Origin: Brachypterus glaber
Lineage: Eukaryota > Arthropoda > Insecta > Coleoptera > Kateretidae
Direction of reading: 5' to 3'
DNA length: 64,000 nt
NCBI GenBank assembly: GCA_958510825.1
Contig: OY294050.1
Coordinates: 43,041,249-43,105,248 of the forward strand
The notes under the pieces are model-generated. The model saw only the letters and a list, made by a program, of their open reading frames with translations. It did no database searches and had not been told where the DNA came from. The first letter of the stretch is position 1. Each line of letters opens with the position of its first letter. Positions 54,600-64,000 of this stretch are shown here, in pieces. The position numbers and the translations under genes are program-made.

Positions 54600-55363
54600 T
54601 TAATTGATCAACCTTGGCAGAATGTACCATATGCGGCCATAAAACTACATTGTTTTTAATATCGTTTTGCTTCTCTTTGTTTATAGATTTGCTTTAATAC
54701 AATACGTTATAGTTTAATAATATTTAATAATAATAAGGACAGAAATTTTTAATTTTAAACAAAATTATAAAAATATTAATTTATTATTCCATCAATCTAT
54801 TTTCTAATCATCAGTCTACCAATATCACTCTGTACGATGATTAGAAAATAGATTGATGGAATAATAATTTAATAATAAACTCGAAGCTATTACAGTTAAA
54901 CTAAACCGTGTTTAATACAATTAAATTTTAATAGATAATAGTAAAAATACAGTAATAAATACCACCTTTGCAAAAAAAAAATATACAATGAAACAATCAT
55001 ATCGTCTTATATAAATGAATAAATTAACATGAAAGTTAACCCGATTATAAATGCATTGAAATTGTGAGAAATTATGACAATATAGAATAAAATAAATTAA
55101 ACATGGTATACAGTTTTATTTTTAATTATTTTTGGCTTTCTAAAAAATAGCAAGCTTAAATAGGACAAAATAATCAAATAGTATATTAGGATACTATTTT
55201 TTTTTTTTTTGATATATTATGTAAAAAATCTGTCAATTACTTTTTTCGAAACAACATCAAAATTTTTGAAAATTTATAGTGAATTGAACAATTAAATAAT
55301 ACCATGGCCTATAAAACTGAAAAATAAATGATGAAGAATGCATGTTAATTACTTCCAATATGA
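54600..55363. repeat. AT-rich stretch with a perfect 32-bp hairpin (54781-54867)
   Basis: TTATTATTCCATCAATCTAT plus 12 more bases (54781-54812) is perfectly complementary to 54836-54867 across a 23-nt loop. The size and the perfect stem would suit a small MITE or a dsRNA source. The rest is A/T-rich and gene-free. Confidence 0.65.
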
Positions 55364-55809
55364 TGGGAGGATTGGTGTAGTGGACTACCGCGTCGTACTT
55401 GACGAGTTTACTACCCAAATAGCGTGAGTTCGATTCTCACCGGCGCGCCCCGCCGCCGATTTGCCTTTTTCAGTTAATTAATAATTGAAGTTTGGCGAAG
55501 GCGTAAGTGAAGCGGATATTCCCTATAAATTGGTTCGAAAGTCAAAGTGGTTCCCTCTACTACTAGCCCACACAAGTCCTGGACTTAGGGGATGCTTAAT
55601 TAAGTAGAATAGTACGAGGTTAAACAAAATGTAATAAAATGTAAAACAAAATTGATGGCTGCGACTTAAAGATATGAAAATTCTGGCACAAAAGAAGTCA
55701 ATTTTATATTTTTTTCATCTCAAAATTAATGGAGAGGGGCTCTCCAAAGCAATAGCTTATTTGGGGCTCTCCATTGGTCTGTATTATTGTGCAGTAAATA
55801 AATAAATAA
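55364..55809 (+). mobile_element. tRNA-derived SINE with (AAAT)n tail
   Basis: The 5' head (55364-55450) is tRNA-like. It has an A-box-like TGGTGTAGTGGACTACC, a T-arm GTGAG-TTCGATT-CTCAC containing the B box (GAGTTCGATTC), and a GGCGCGCC end. A non-tRNA body of about 350 bp follows, with a GGAGAGGGGCTCTCC hairpin. It ends in an AAATAAATAAATAA tail (55795-55809). SINEs are transcribed by RNA polymerase III from these boxes and borrow a LINE's reverse transcriptase. The tail resembles those of the non-LTR fragments at 44352 and 56178, which are possible partners. Acceptor-stem pairing is poor, so it is not a functional tRNA gene. Isotype cannot be read. Confidence 0.8.
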
Positions 55810-55924
55810 TACTAGTTTTAATAAGTGTCAAACTGAAAATAACTTTTAAAGCCCTAATTTTTGTATATAAAATTAAAAATAATTTAGCTCCGAACTAATT
55901 ATGTAAAAAAGTAAAATGTAGCAA

Positions 55925-56108
55925 TGAAGTCCACACATATCCAACCAGACAAGAGAATAACATTTACATAGACAAGGCTACATCTGAAAAATCTAGCAAA
56001 ACATTGTTTTATAACGGACTAGTTAGCTTTAATAGCTTACCCACAGAAATAAAAAATTGTGATAATTTTACTAGATATAAGAAATTATTAAAAAAAATTT
56101 ATTGTTAA
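55925..56108 (+). pseudogene. Non-LTR reverse transcriptase, extreme C-terminal fragment
   Basis: The frame EVHTYPTRQENNIYIDKAT, ending LVSFNSLPTEIKNCDNFTRY and a stop at 56106-56108, is the end of a CR1/Jockey-group ORF2. The same conserved segment is seen at 44904-45413 (TFYNKLPIEFRN). No catalytic domain is present. An AT-rich 3' region and a (TAAA)n tail (56178-56192) follow. It lies directly downstream of the SINE, and the TACAGGG foldback begins immediately after its tail. Confidence 0.78.
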
Positions 56109-56207
56109 TAAGTACTGATATTTTATATACCTAATTTACATTGTTTCAGTTTTAAATAACATGTAATAGTTATACTAAATAAATAAATAAATATTATTAT
56201 ATTATTA

Positions 56208-56726
56208 TACAGGGTGTCTCAACGTAGCCGACTCTGTCGATATATAGTAAAGTATCCACTTTAGAGAAAAACTTTAAAGGGAAAAGTTGTATGATTTTAA
56301 AAAAGACAAATTCTAAAAATATTTTGAAATATACAGGATGGTTCTCCTAGGGTGGGTAACATCTGACTTAATTTTTTTAAATGGAATGGTATATTTTTTA
56401 TTATGTCATCATCATCACTTTTTATTTTTATGTCATCTTACATAAAAATACCTTTATTTTAATTATATAGGTCTATTGTTTATAGTTTTTGAGATATAAT
56501 TTTTTTTTGAGAAAAAATGCATTTTTAGTGATGAGATAAAACCTGCTCCAATTTCTTTACTTTTTGTCAAAAATTAATAAAATTTTGCAAGGTTATCATG
56601 TATATTTCAAAATATTTTTAGAATGTGCCTTTTTTAAAACCATACAACTTTTCCCTTTAAAGTTTTTCTCTAAAGTGGATATTTTACTATATATCGACCG
56701 AGTCGGCTTCGTTGAGACACCCTGTA
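56208..56726. mobile_element. TACAGGGTGTCTCAACGTAG foldback, ~519 bp
   Basis: The ends are TACAGGGTGTCTCAACGTAG and its complement at 56726. About 130 bp of each arm match (GATATATAGTAAAGTATCCA, TTTAAAGGGAAAAGTTGTAT). The centre is A/T-rich. TA termini fit the Tc1/mariner-type pattern of the other TACAGGG elements, although the inner sequence is unrelated to them. Confidence 0.85.
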
Positions 56727-57005
56727 TATATAAAAGTAAATAATTTTTCATACGAGCACGAAATTAGGAACAATCCAAATGGTTGGTAACATTTAAGACA
56801 ATTTAATATCTGCCAGGCGCCATTTTGGTTTTAATTTCATACTGAAAATTATTATTATTAACCTGCCTAAATATTATTATTATTGGTCCGGAGGAAAAAT
56901 TACGATTAAATTTTCCTCAGTTTGTAAGAAAGATAACACAAATAAAACGTGTAAAAATGCAATGCCTTAATAAACTTTTCTTTCTATATTATTTTGGTAT
57001 GCAAG

Positions 57006-57154
57006 GGCATATCCACAGGCTCGAATAACAAGCATAATAAATAAGAATGCGATGCCGTGATTGGCTTGATGTGCCGTCATTTATCTTGTAAGCCAATCAC
57101 GGTATCGCATTCTTATGTATTATTATTGTTGTTGTGCGAGTCTCTGGATGTGTC
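57006..57154. mobile_element. MITE related to 8147-8261, nearly complete palindrome
   Basis: GCATATCCACAGGCTCGAAT..AATAAGAATGCGATGCCGTG is mirrored by CACGGTATCGCATTCTTATG..GTGCGAGTCTCTGGATGTG. The interior TTGGCTTGATGTGCCGTCAT resembles the 8-kb copy. The palindrome is longer and cleaner here. Confidence 0.75.
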
Positions 57155-57297
57155 TTAAGTACGACAAATTTTATATTTATAGATCTATGTATCTAAAAAC
57201 TTGGTGATTTTCGTTTGGACTTTTTTATAAAAACTCATTGCTGTGGCTCGTTAGGGTAGACCATATTTTTTTGTAACCTTAAAATTTTTAGGCGTAA

Positions 57298-57535
57298 GGG
57301 AACGTTCAAGTATTACGTAACGCAAATTGTACCAAAATTCATACACTTCATACTCCGTTTCTCGAGCTATTAAAAGCTGTAGAGATTTCATGTTTTGGCT
57401 ACCCCCCAAATAGGGGATGTGTTAGGGGGGGTAGCCAAAATATAAAATCTCTACAGCCTTTAATAACGCGGAAACCGGGGTATGAAGTGTATGAGTTTTG
57501 GTACAATTTGCGTTACGTAATACTTGAACGTTCCC
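57298..57535. mobile_element. PIF/Harbinger-like MITE, copy 2 (TAA target)
   Basis: The TIRs GGGAACGTTCAAGTATTACG (plus TAACGCAAATTGTACCAAAA) and complement are flanked by TAA (57295-57297 and 57536-57538). The interior is a long palindrome (CATACACTTCATACTCCG, GTAGAGATTTCATGTTTTGG, TACCCCCC). Element B has the same surroundings with a single TAA (AGCTGTAACTAG, about 38229), an empty site. Confidence 0.9.
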
Positions 57536-58053
57536 TAATGAAAAATATGAGAGTGATCAAACTTCTCTAAGGGTCCTAATTGGGCCCCTAAAATAAGTTT
57601 AATTTCCCGTAAATCGTAAAAAATCGTTTGGACTTTTTCTGTAATTTTTGTATAATTATATCACTTAAGTGAAAAACTTAAAAAGACTGATTATTTTTTT
57701 CTTTTCTTTTGAGTATACAAAATTATGTACCAAATTTCAAAACGATCCAAAGATTCTAACCCGTGCCGAAAATCCGCCAAAGTTGCCCCTAACTCTAAAA
57801 TTTACGAATTTCTACCATAAATGTGCCGAACCAAACCAAACCAAATCATTAAAAATGCATCAGATTGGACAGAATTTATTTTTCTTTAATGCATTCTAAT
57901 AATTATTTATAATATTAAAATGATTTAACTAAAACAAAACGAGCTAAGCGACAAATAGGGGCTCCTGATATTTGGAGCTTGGCTCGTTTGGAGTCCAAAC
58001 CTAGCTCGTTTGGTTTTAGTTAAATAATTTTAATATTATAGAATGCTTTGAAT

Positions 58054-58725
58054 AAACTAGATGAAACGTTGCAAGCACCCTGTCCAAACATCGGCACTAT
58101 TGTACACTAAAGCCATCTAGTTTGCAAATTTCAAACTAGGTGTTTCGTTTGATTTTAAATTCTGTATCTTTAAAACATTATATTCTAGCAAAAAACTGTA
58201 TATAACATTTTTTATATGGCTTAAAAAGAGCTTTTATTTAAAATATAATTTTTTGAAATCGGGTTATAAATATGTGAGATATGCTAAAAAAAAACCTTTT
58301 ACTGCTTTAAACGCCAATATCTCGAAAACAATGCGTTTTAAGAAAACGTTGTTTATAACATTTTTTTATTTAAAATTATTTTTTATATGTGCTAAATTAA
58401 CCAAATACAATAATAATTGCTTTAATTATAAACAAAAAAAAAACGCTAAAAATAGCAGTTTAACCCTATTTTTATCCCCTTACCCCCAAAATCTAATCAG
58501 CTCTTCGGAATACGATAAGAAACAATATTCAAAAAACCGCAAGTCGATATCTCATGTAGAAATGGAGTTAGAGAGTTTACACCCAGACAGACAGACGGAC
58601 GCAAATTTTTTTTTTACTGATTTCGATCTAAAACGCCGAGAAATGTGAAAAAAAAACGTGGTCAAAGATTTTGACTTTTCGGCAAAGATTTCAATACAGC
58701 TTAGTACTAACTGCCGTTGTAAAAT
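58054..58725. mobile_element. Dispersed repeat R, copy 2
   Basis: This is a full-length copy of 46939-47789 without the MITE, in the same orientation, nested in foldback C. Element A keeps the uninterrupted host sequence (GAATGCATTAAATAAAAATAAATTCAG region, about 37355). The frame 58253-58648 is part of this repeat, differs in frame from copy 1, and is not a conserved protein. Confidence 0.82.
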
Positions 58726-59141
58726 AAATTCAGTCCGACATCTGATACATTTTTAAAAATGTTCGTTTGCCGTTTGACTCACACTTATGGTAGAAGTTCG
58801 TAAATTTTAGTGTTAGGGGCAACTTTGGCGGCGGTTTATCGGCACGGGCTAGGACCTTTTGATCATTTTGAAATTTGGCACATAATTTTGTATGGTCAAA
58901 AGGAAAAAATAAGATTTAAATCCCTTCTAAATATTTCACCTATACAAAAATTACAGACAATTTTCAACGATATTTTACGATTTATGGGTAATTTTACGAA
59001 TTTGGCCCATTTAGGATGAAGAAGAAGTTTGATCACTCCCATATTTTCAAAATTTTCTAGTTAGACCTAAATGATAATTTTAAGATAAAAACGTCCAAAC
59101 CAAATGATAATTTTAAAATAAAAAAGAAGGTCCACCCTAAC

Positions 59142-61380
59142 GTAGGGGAGACTGGGGTCAATGGAACCTGGGTCGTTTGAAACAAGTCGAATATATCCGA
59201 AACGAGTTGTAAAAGCGGTGGGGGCCCAAGGGCAAAGGAATCGGCTTTCATGTTGGAACGTGTCAATTAATACTCAGCGCCTCTAAGAAAAGGCCACATA
59301 TTTTTATGTGAGGAAACTTCTTTTTCGCAACCAAATGTATTTTAGTTTTTGTTCTTTTGCTTATTTATCCAAAACTATTGTGTTTTTTTAGCTGGCCTTT
59401 AGAATATAGTGACTTCAAATGTTCAAGCTTGAAGGGATGTGGTTATTATTTACTCATGAGATATATTTTTTTTTTTGCTGCTTAATTAAATGTATCGAAA
59501 CATGTGCTAGGGACGATTGAAACAATTTCTCTGGGGTCGGTTGAAACACGCTTTAACCCAATATTTTTTAACATTATCCAACAATTTGTAAAAATTCAAA
59601 TGGAAATAAAGTTATCTTATTTTATTTTAAAAATACAACTTTTTCGAATCCACTACTGCTAAAATTACAACTTTTATCCCTACCCACACAGGCGGAATTT
59701 TCAAACTCCATGGCCAACACCCTCGAAAGCGAAATTGCTTCAAATAGTTCCCTTTATCGTTTTTTATCTTCTCTATGAACTGTACCAATAGATGGTGCCA
59801 AAGTCGTTTTTCTATCAAAACAAATGAACCGAAAATGTCAGTTTAAAAATTGGATTTCAAGAAACTAATTTTAAAACGTTATTTTTCCCGAAAAATCAAG
59901 TTTTTTTAATATAAATATTAAAGTTGTTGATTTTTTTTAAGCAGTTTTTTAAAATGGATTTAGATTCCGTAGGTATGTACCTATTCATTTTTTACAAAAC
60001 GAAAAGAAAAAATAAAAAAAAATGTTTAAAAAAAATATTTTTATCACATTTTACCCCCTTACCCCACCTCGATATTCACCATCTGCAAATTTTGATATAG
60101 ACGGCAGCCATATTGGATCCGCCGTTTTGTAAAAATTAATTTAAATGTTAAATTTGTATTCAGCAGCCCCAAAAACCCCTAAATACAAATTTTGGTATAA
60201 ATTGGAGCTTATAAAGGGTTTTGGCCATGAATTTAGAAAATTCCGCCTGTGTGCTACCTAGAAAAAGTTAATGACTAAAAGTAGTTGTAAAAAAAATAAT
60301 TGTCTTTATTTATAATAACCCCAGGTACTGTTTCAACTGACCCTGGTTTGGGGACAGTTGACACATTTAACATATTGTTATTAAAATGCTTTCATTTATT
60401 TTATTGGTATATATGGGACTAAAACAATATTGCAGTCTTATACCCAGATAACACTAGGCAACACGGTTTCTTGCCCTGATTGGAGTCATATGTTTTTTAA
60501 CTAATTTTGGGTTGCTGAAACCGAATCTGGCCTCAGAATATTTTCATGACCTAAGTTTTCTGAAAATAATGAGATAAAAATGTTAAAAAATCATTATTTT
60601 GTCCCTCTTTTGTTCTAAAATCATGGGAGATAAAAATATTCCTAGGACAAATTTAGATTCGGCGACTCAATATTAGTTAAAAAATACCCAACTTAAAACA
60701 TAGAAATTTTAAATTTATAGGTAGAATAAATAGGGATATTATGAAAAAAAATATTTAAAAAAAAAATGGATAATGTGTAGGGGTGGAGGGTAAGGAGGAG
60801 GGTGCATAAGGGGACAAGCTTATCGCCACGTATTCATGCTAAAAATTGACAAAAATCATTACTAGGGGGTCAAAAATGAACTAAAAAAAGGTTACGTAAT
60901 ATGCTTCTTATGTAATAAAGTAACATTTTTATGATTTAGAACCATTAAAAAAACAAACAAAAATACACAATATTTTGTTTTATAAATTATTTTTAAATTG
61001 GCATAATTGCCTGTACTAAAATTCAAAAAATAACACGTGCTGGATTTTTTTTAAGGTCAAATTTGGATTCTGCGCCTTTAAATTTATAAGAAAAATATAT
61101 TTTTAAAGTTTACACTGTGTACTTTAATTTTGTTTCTTTTTCATTTATTTACTTTTTACGAACAAATTAAGCAAAATAAAAAAATATTTGTGTAATTTTT
61201 TTTTGTAGAGAATTTTATAATCTACAAATTAAGTCCTATAAAATTTTTAAAAAAAAGTTGAGATTTGTTGCCTAGTTAATTACACTGTAATTAAAGCATT
61301 GCCAAATGGATCAGAGTTAGAATCTAGTTACAGTAAGCAATTTTCTCAAAAATGTTTCAATTGACCCCAGTCTCCCCTAC
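59142..61380. mobile_element. Element with GTAGGGGAGACTGGGGTCAA ends, ~2.2 kb
   Basis: Left GTAGGGGAGACTGGGGTCAA and right TTGACCCCAGTCTCCCCTAC are perfect 20-bp inverted repeats, with TA just inside the outer base on both sides. The interior carries further copies of a GGGGTC..TTGAAAC word in both directions (about 59172, 59514, 59535, 60325, 60345). A 569-bp inverted-repeat element (59685-60253) is nested inside. No transposase or other protein was recognised. Its left end begins two bases after foldback C ends. Confidence 0.8.
59685..60253. mobile_element. Nested TIR element with CACACAGGCGGAATTTTC ends
   Basis: CACACAGGCGGAATTTTC..CATGGCCAA at the left and TTGGCCATG..GAAAATTCCGCCTGTGTG at the right are inverted copies. 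The interior is A/T-rich without a recognised protein. It interrupts the element at 59142-61380. Confidence 0.7.
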
Positions 61381-62021
61381 CGCATATGAAAAAATCCTAG
61401 TTAATGAGCAACCCGCACGTTCTATAATATATGAATGAAGTAAGCATATGATTTCTGATTCTTCGACCGTAACTTTTCGCACCAGTAACGTCTGTACTTC
61501 CTTCTGTTTTATGTTAATTTGGATATCTTAGATCTTTAAGCCCCTCTCCAAAGATGGTCGTACTTAGAACAATACCAGTCTAGTTAGTGTTATAAGTATC
61601 GTGTGTAAGAACGACATAAAAATTTTAAAACTTTAATTTTGTGCTGGATATAGTTTGGTTTGTGCTAGATTGTGTTATTGTTTTTGGGAGTTAGTTTAAA
61701 CGTGTTAAGACGGCATTTTATGTAAAAAAATATTTTGTAAATTTTATAAATTATCAAAAAAATGCCATGTGGAAATGACATTTAAAAAAACTTTTTGGGA
61801 AAAAGTTATACCATTTGATGAAATAACCCTAATTGTTTATAAATAACAAAACTACACAAAAAAAAATCGGTAACTAATAGGGGTTTAATAAAGATTTCGA
61901 ATCTTTTCATAAGGATTTCGAACAAAATAGGCTTAAAAAAAATTTCGCGATTTTGACTCTATTCTTTGGCTAGATTCGGATTCAACCTTAAAAATATATA
62001 AAAATCAAATAATCATATCAG
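61381..62021. other. Gene-free AT-rich spacer
   Basis: No coding signal or repeat was recognised between the two G-rich-ended elements. Confidence 0.35.
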
Positions 62022-62920
62022 TAGGGGAGAGTGGGGATGTTTCGACCTCTTAATGTTTAAATCGTTTTATAAAATATTTAATAAATTATTTTATTTTATT
62101 TTTTTATACCAATCTATAGTTTAATATGTTTTCTATTAAATAATATAGTACAAATTGTATTAATTTAAAGAATAATTAGTTTTATAAATTAAAATAAAAA
62201 TAGTTACATTTGGTTGAAAAGTCCCTCTAGCGTGGGAGGTTTCAACCAGATGGTGGGGATGATTAAACCAGGGTAAATAAAATTAAAATTTTTATTCAAA
62301 TATTTAAAATTTATTATTAAAACTTTATAATATAGTTCTAATATATATTAGTTATAAAAATATAGAACCAACATTAAAATGAACCAAAAATTATTAATGT
62401 TTTATTAAAAATAACTAGAACATGAACAAATAATATTAGACTAATATTAAAAGGAACCAGAAACTATTTAACTAACATAAAAAAAACAATACAAAACTAC
62501 CTAGTAAGTAGCAGGTAATCTGATATATTAAAATTATATTGGAAAACTAAAAAACGGATTGGATTTTTAATATTATTTTAATTTTTATATATATATTTTA
62601 AATAATATGATGATACCCGGTAAAATAAACGAATTAGGTTAGGTTCAGTGCATGAATATGAAGCCAATAAAACACTTGTTTAATCATATAAAACCGATTT
62701 TGAATAGATTTTACCACTATAAAAATATCAATATAAAAATGTAGAACCAAAACCTTACGTCATTTTCACAAAAAATTGATTTTTTCGTAATTTTTCTTAG
62801 ACCTTTCCGAATTTGACCAAACTTTAACTAGGCACTATAGCCACTAAAATTTAAATAGTTTTTAAATAAAATCAAATGGTTGAATCCTCCCACTGGTCGA
62901 AACATACCCACTTTCCCCTA
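62022..62920. mobile_element. Related element with TAGGGGAGAGTGGGGATGTT ends, ~0.9 kb
   Basis: TAGGGGAGAGTGGGGATGTT..CGACC and GGTCGAAACATACCCACTTT..CCCCTA are inverted ends. Inside, AGGTTTCAACCAGATGGTGGGGATGATTAAACC repeats the same G-rich/GAAAC vocabulary (about 62239-62271, written here in parts). TA at both ends suggests a TA target. No protein is present. The end structure is like that of 59142-61380 but the interiors are unrelated. Confidence 0.72.
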
Positions 62921-63027
62921 TTAGAAAACAAAAAAAAACACTGCTTTTATGTTGTATGAGGAAGGCTTTTTATTAAATTTAAGAATAAATCTAGGCTTTG
63001 AATGCAATTCTGAGCTAAGAATTTGAA

Positions 63028-63125
63028 TCTGATTTCTTATGACCTTAAGTTTTTAAGCAAATTGAGAAAGTTAGACTCTGATTTCTTTTGACCTTAGGTT
63101 TTTAAGCAAATTAAGAAAGCTAGAC
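63028..63125 (+). repeat. 49-bp tandem duplication
   Basis: TCTGATTTCTTATGACCTTA and its following 29 bases are repeated once with four or five substitutions, starting at 63028 and 63077. It is non-coding. Confidence 0.85.
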
Positions 63126-63387
63126 GTAATGCTTGAACGACCCCTAAAGAAATTTTGGAGTCAAATTTTAATGCTTCGGCTCTAGTTTCATAAAAAAAAC
63201 TACATTCGTTCCTTTTAGTTTAGTTTAAAGTCTTTCTTGGACCACCTAATAGGTGATATTTTATACGATATTCGACTGACAATAGATAAATTTCGACATC
63301 TTCATCTTTCTACACCCAAAAAACAAGCACGAAAACCTTTAAGTTTAAGGTGAAGATTTTTTTTTGAGAACCAACTGATATATGTAT

Positions 63388-64000
63388 ATAAGGGTGGTTC
63401 TTAAAAAATTGATGTTTATGCGCATCCCTTAAATTTGTTCCAAATTGTTTAATAATGATGTGTACCAAATTTCAGGTCGACGTTAAGACCTAAAAAAATT
63501 ATGTGATACAAAACATAGATTATTACATCGATTTAAGATAATATAAATCCAAGATAATTTATTATCTTCTGCATATTTCTGTATATTTTTGCAAAAAAAT
63601 ATATATTCTTATTAGCTTTTCACAATGCAGTACACAAGAGATTAAGTACGGACATAAAATGTTGCGTGTTTTTAACAAAAATTAAAGTACAATTGTACAG
63701 GATAATAACTTCCGATTTCTTATCCATTTGTAACTGAATATTCAGTTTACTTTTTACAATGTATATTTTTAGACAATTAGGGCAAATTAGAAGGCTTCCC
63801 TTAATATTTATTCTTTAATATGTAGTTGACTTTTTGAGATTTTTAGTCGCTGAATTCAAATCTGACCGCAGAATAAAGTTGGTTTCTGAGAAAAACAGTG
63901 TCTTTACGAAAAAAAAATATTGAAATGGTTTTTTCACAAAGCCTAAATTGTGAGCTACCGTGCATTCTAAACATATTCGGCACGATGCACATTAAATCAC
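63388..64000. other. Possible left end of another AGGGTGGTT element, running off the window
   Basis: AAGGGTGGTTCTTAAAAAAT at about 63388 resembles the end of the 1943-bp foldback (TTAGGGTGGTTAAAAAAA). The complementary end, if any, lies beyond 64000. No coding sequence is visible in the remainder. Confidence 0.35.

Larger units (their letters stand above)
57251..59140. mobile_element. Foldback element C (TTAGGGTGGACC family) with two nested insertions
   Basis: The ends are TTAGGGTAGACC and GGTCCACCCTAA. The arms share ATTATGTACCAAATTTCAAA, AAATTTACGAATTTCTACCA and a central GAGCTAAGCGACAAAT palindrome with elements A and B. Into it are inserted a PIF/Harbinger-like MITE (57298-57535) and repeat R copy 2 (58054-58725). 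Removing both leaves an element of about 980 bp, close to element B without its MITE (about 785 bp). Confidence 0.85.

Noticed and set aside
55364..55450. Functional tRNA gene
   Set aside because: A- and B-box-like sequences and the T-arm are present, but the acceptor stem does not pair and the head continues into a SINE body with an (AAAT)n tail.

Overview
This window looks like AT-rich intergenic DNA from an animal nuclear genome, most likely an insect. It contains no bacterial-style operons, ribosome binding sites or dense coding. Instead there are broken transposases and reverse transcriptases, a tRNA-headed SINE, a Penelope-like retroelement (PLE) fragment, microsatellites, a satellite array and dozens of palindromic or terminal-inverted-repeat (TIR) elements, many inserted inside one another. 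A beetle is possible, but the sequence does not prove the order. I found no complete host gene. The best host-like candidate is a 157-nt internal exon at 11283-11439.

Layout. 0-5 kb: a Tc1-type transposase cut off exactly at its third catalytic residue (453-1304, minus), a hAT dimerisation-domain scrap (2169-2390), and a second, heavily decayed Tc1-type transposase (about 3643-4594). 5-8.6 kb: small palindromic elements. 8.87-11.3 kb: a 261-bp tandem array whose every unit carries a splice-acceptor-like site and the first ~38 nt of the candidate exon. 12.2-14.2 kb: a 2-kb element with ~415-bp TIRs enclosing a 73-aa double-CxxC ORF. 14.6-16.5 kb: an internally duplicated repeat interrupted by a 108-bp hammerhead-ribozyme-bearing insertion with 12-bp target duplications, and by a PIF/Harbinger-like MITE. 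17.9-23.1 kb: back-to-back foldback elements, one of 1943 bp with perfect 7-bp target duplications. 23-26 kb: a partly tandem repeat family. 26.4-29.9 kb: a palindromic element split by a 5'-truncated non-LTR retrotransposon. 30-33 kb: hairpin elements and a possible 5' fragment of a Crypton-type tyrosine recombinase. 33.4-39.2 kb: two members of a foldback family, one tandemly amplified and one carrying a nested piggyBac-like MITE. 39.8-43.1 kb: a nested palindrome. 43.3-46.6 kb: a PLE cluster with hammerhead motifs, inverted terminal copies and a GIY-YIG endonuclease fragment. 47-50 kb: a tandem repeat around a MITE. 50-56.7 kb: more hairpins and foldbacks, a SINE and a non-LTR tail. 57-63 kb: the third foldback-family member with two nested insertions, then two elements with G-rich ends and internal repeats of a GGGGTC-TTGAAAC word.

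Most genes here are dead parasites. The useful information is the insertion history: several insertions are proven by comparison with paralogous empty sites elsewhere in the same window. The two observations I rate highest are the hammerhead/PLE cluster and a set of short palindromes with unrelated stems but a similar GC-rich tip, CGAG-N-G(C/T)GTAGC-N-CGAG. Coordinates of element ends were read by eye and may be off by a few bases unless stated to be exact.
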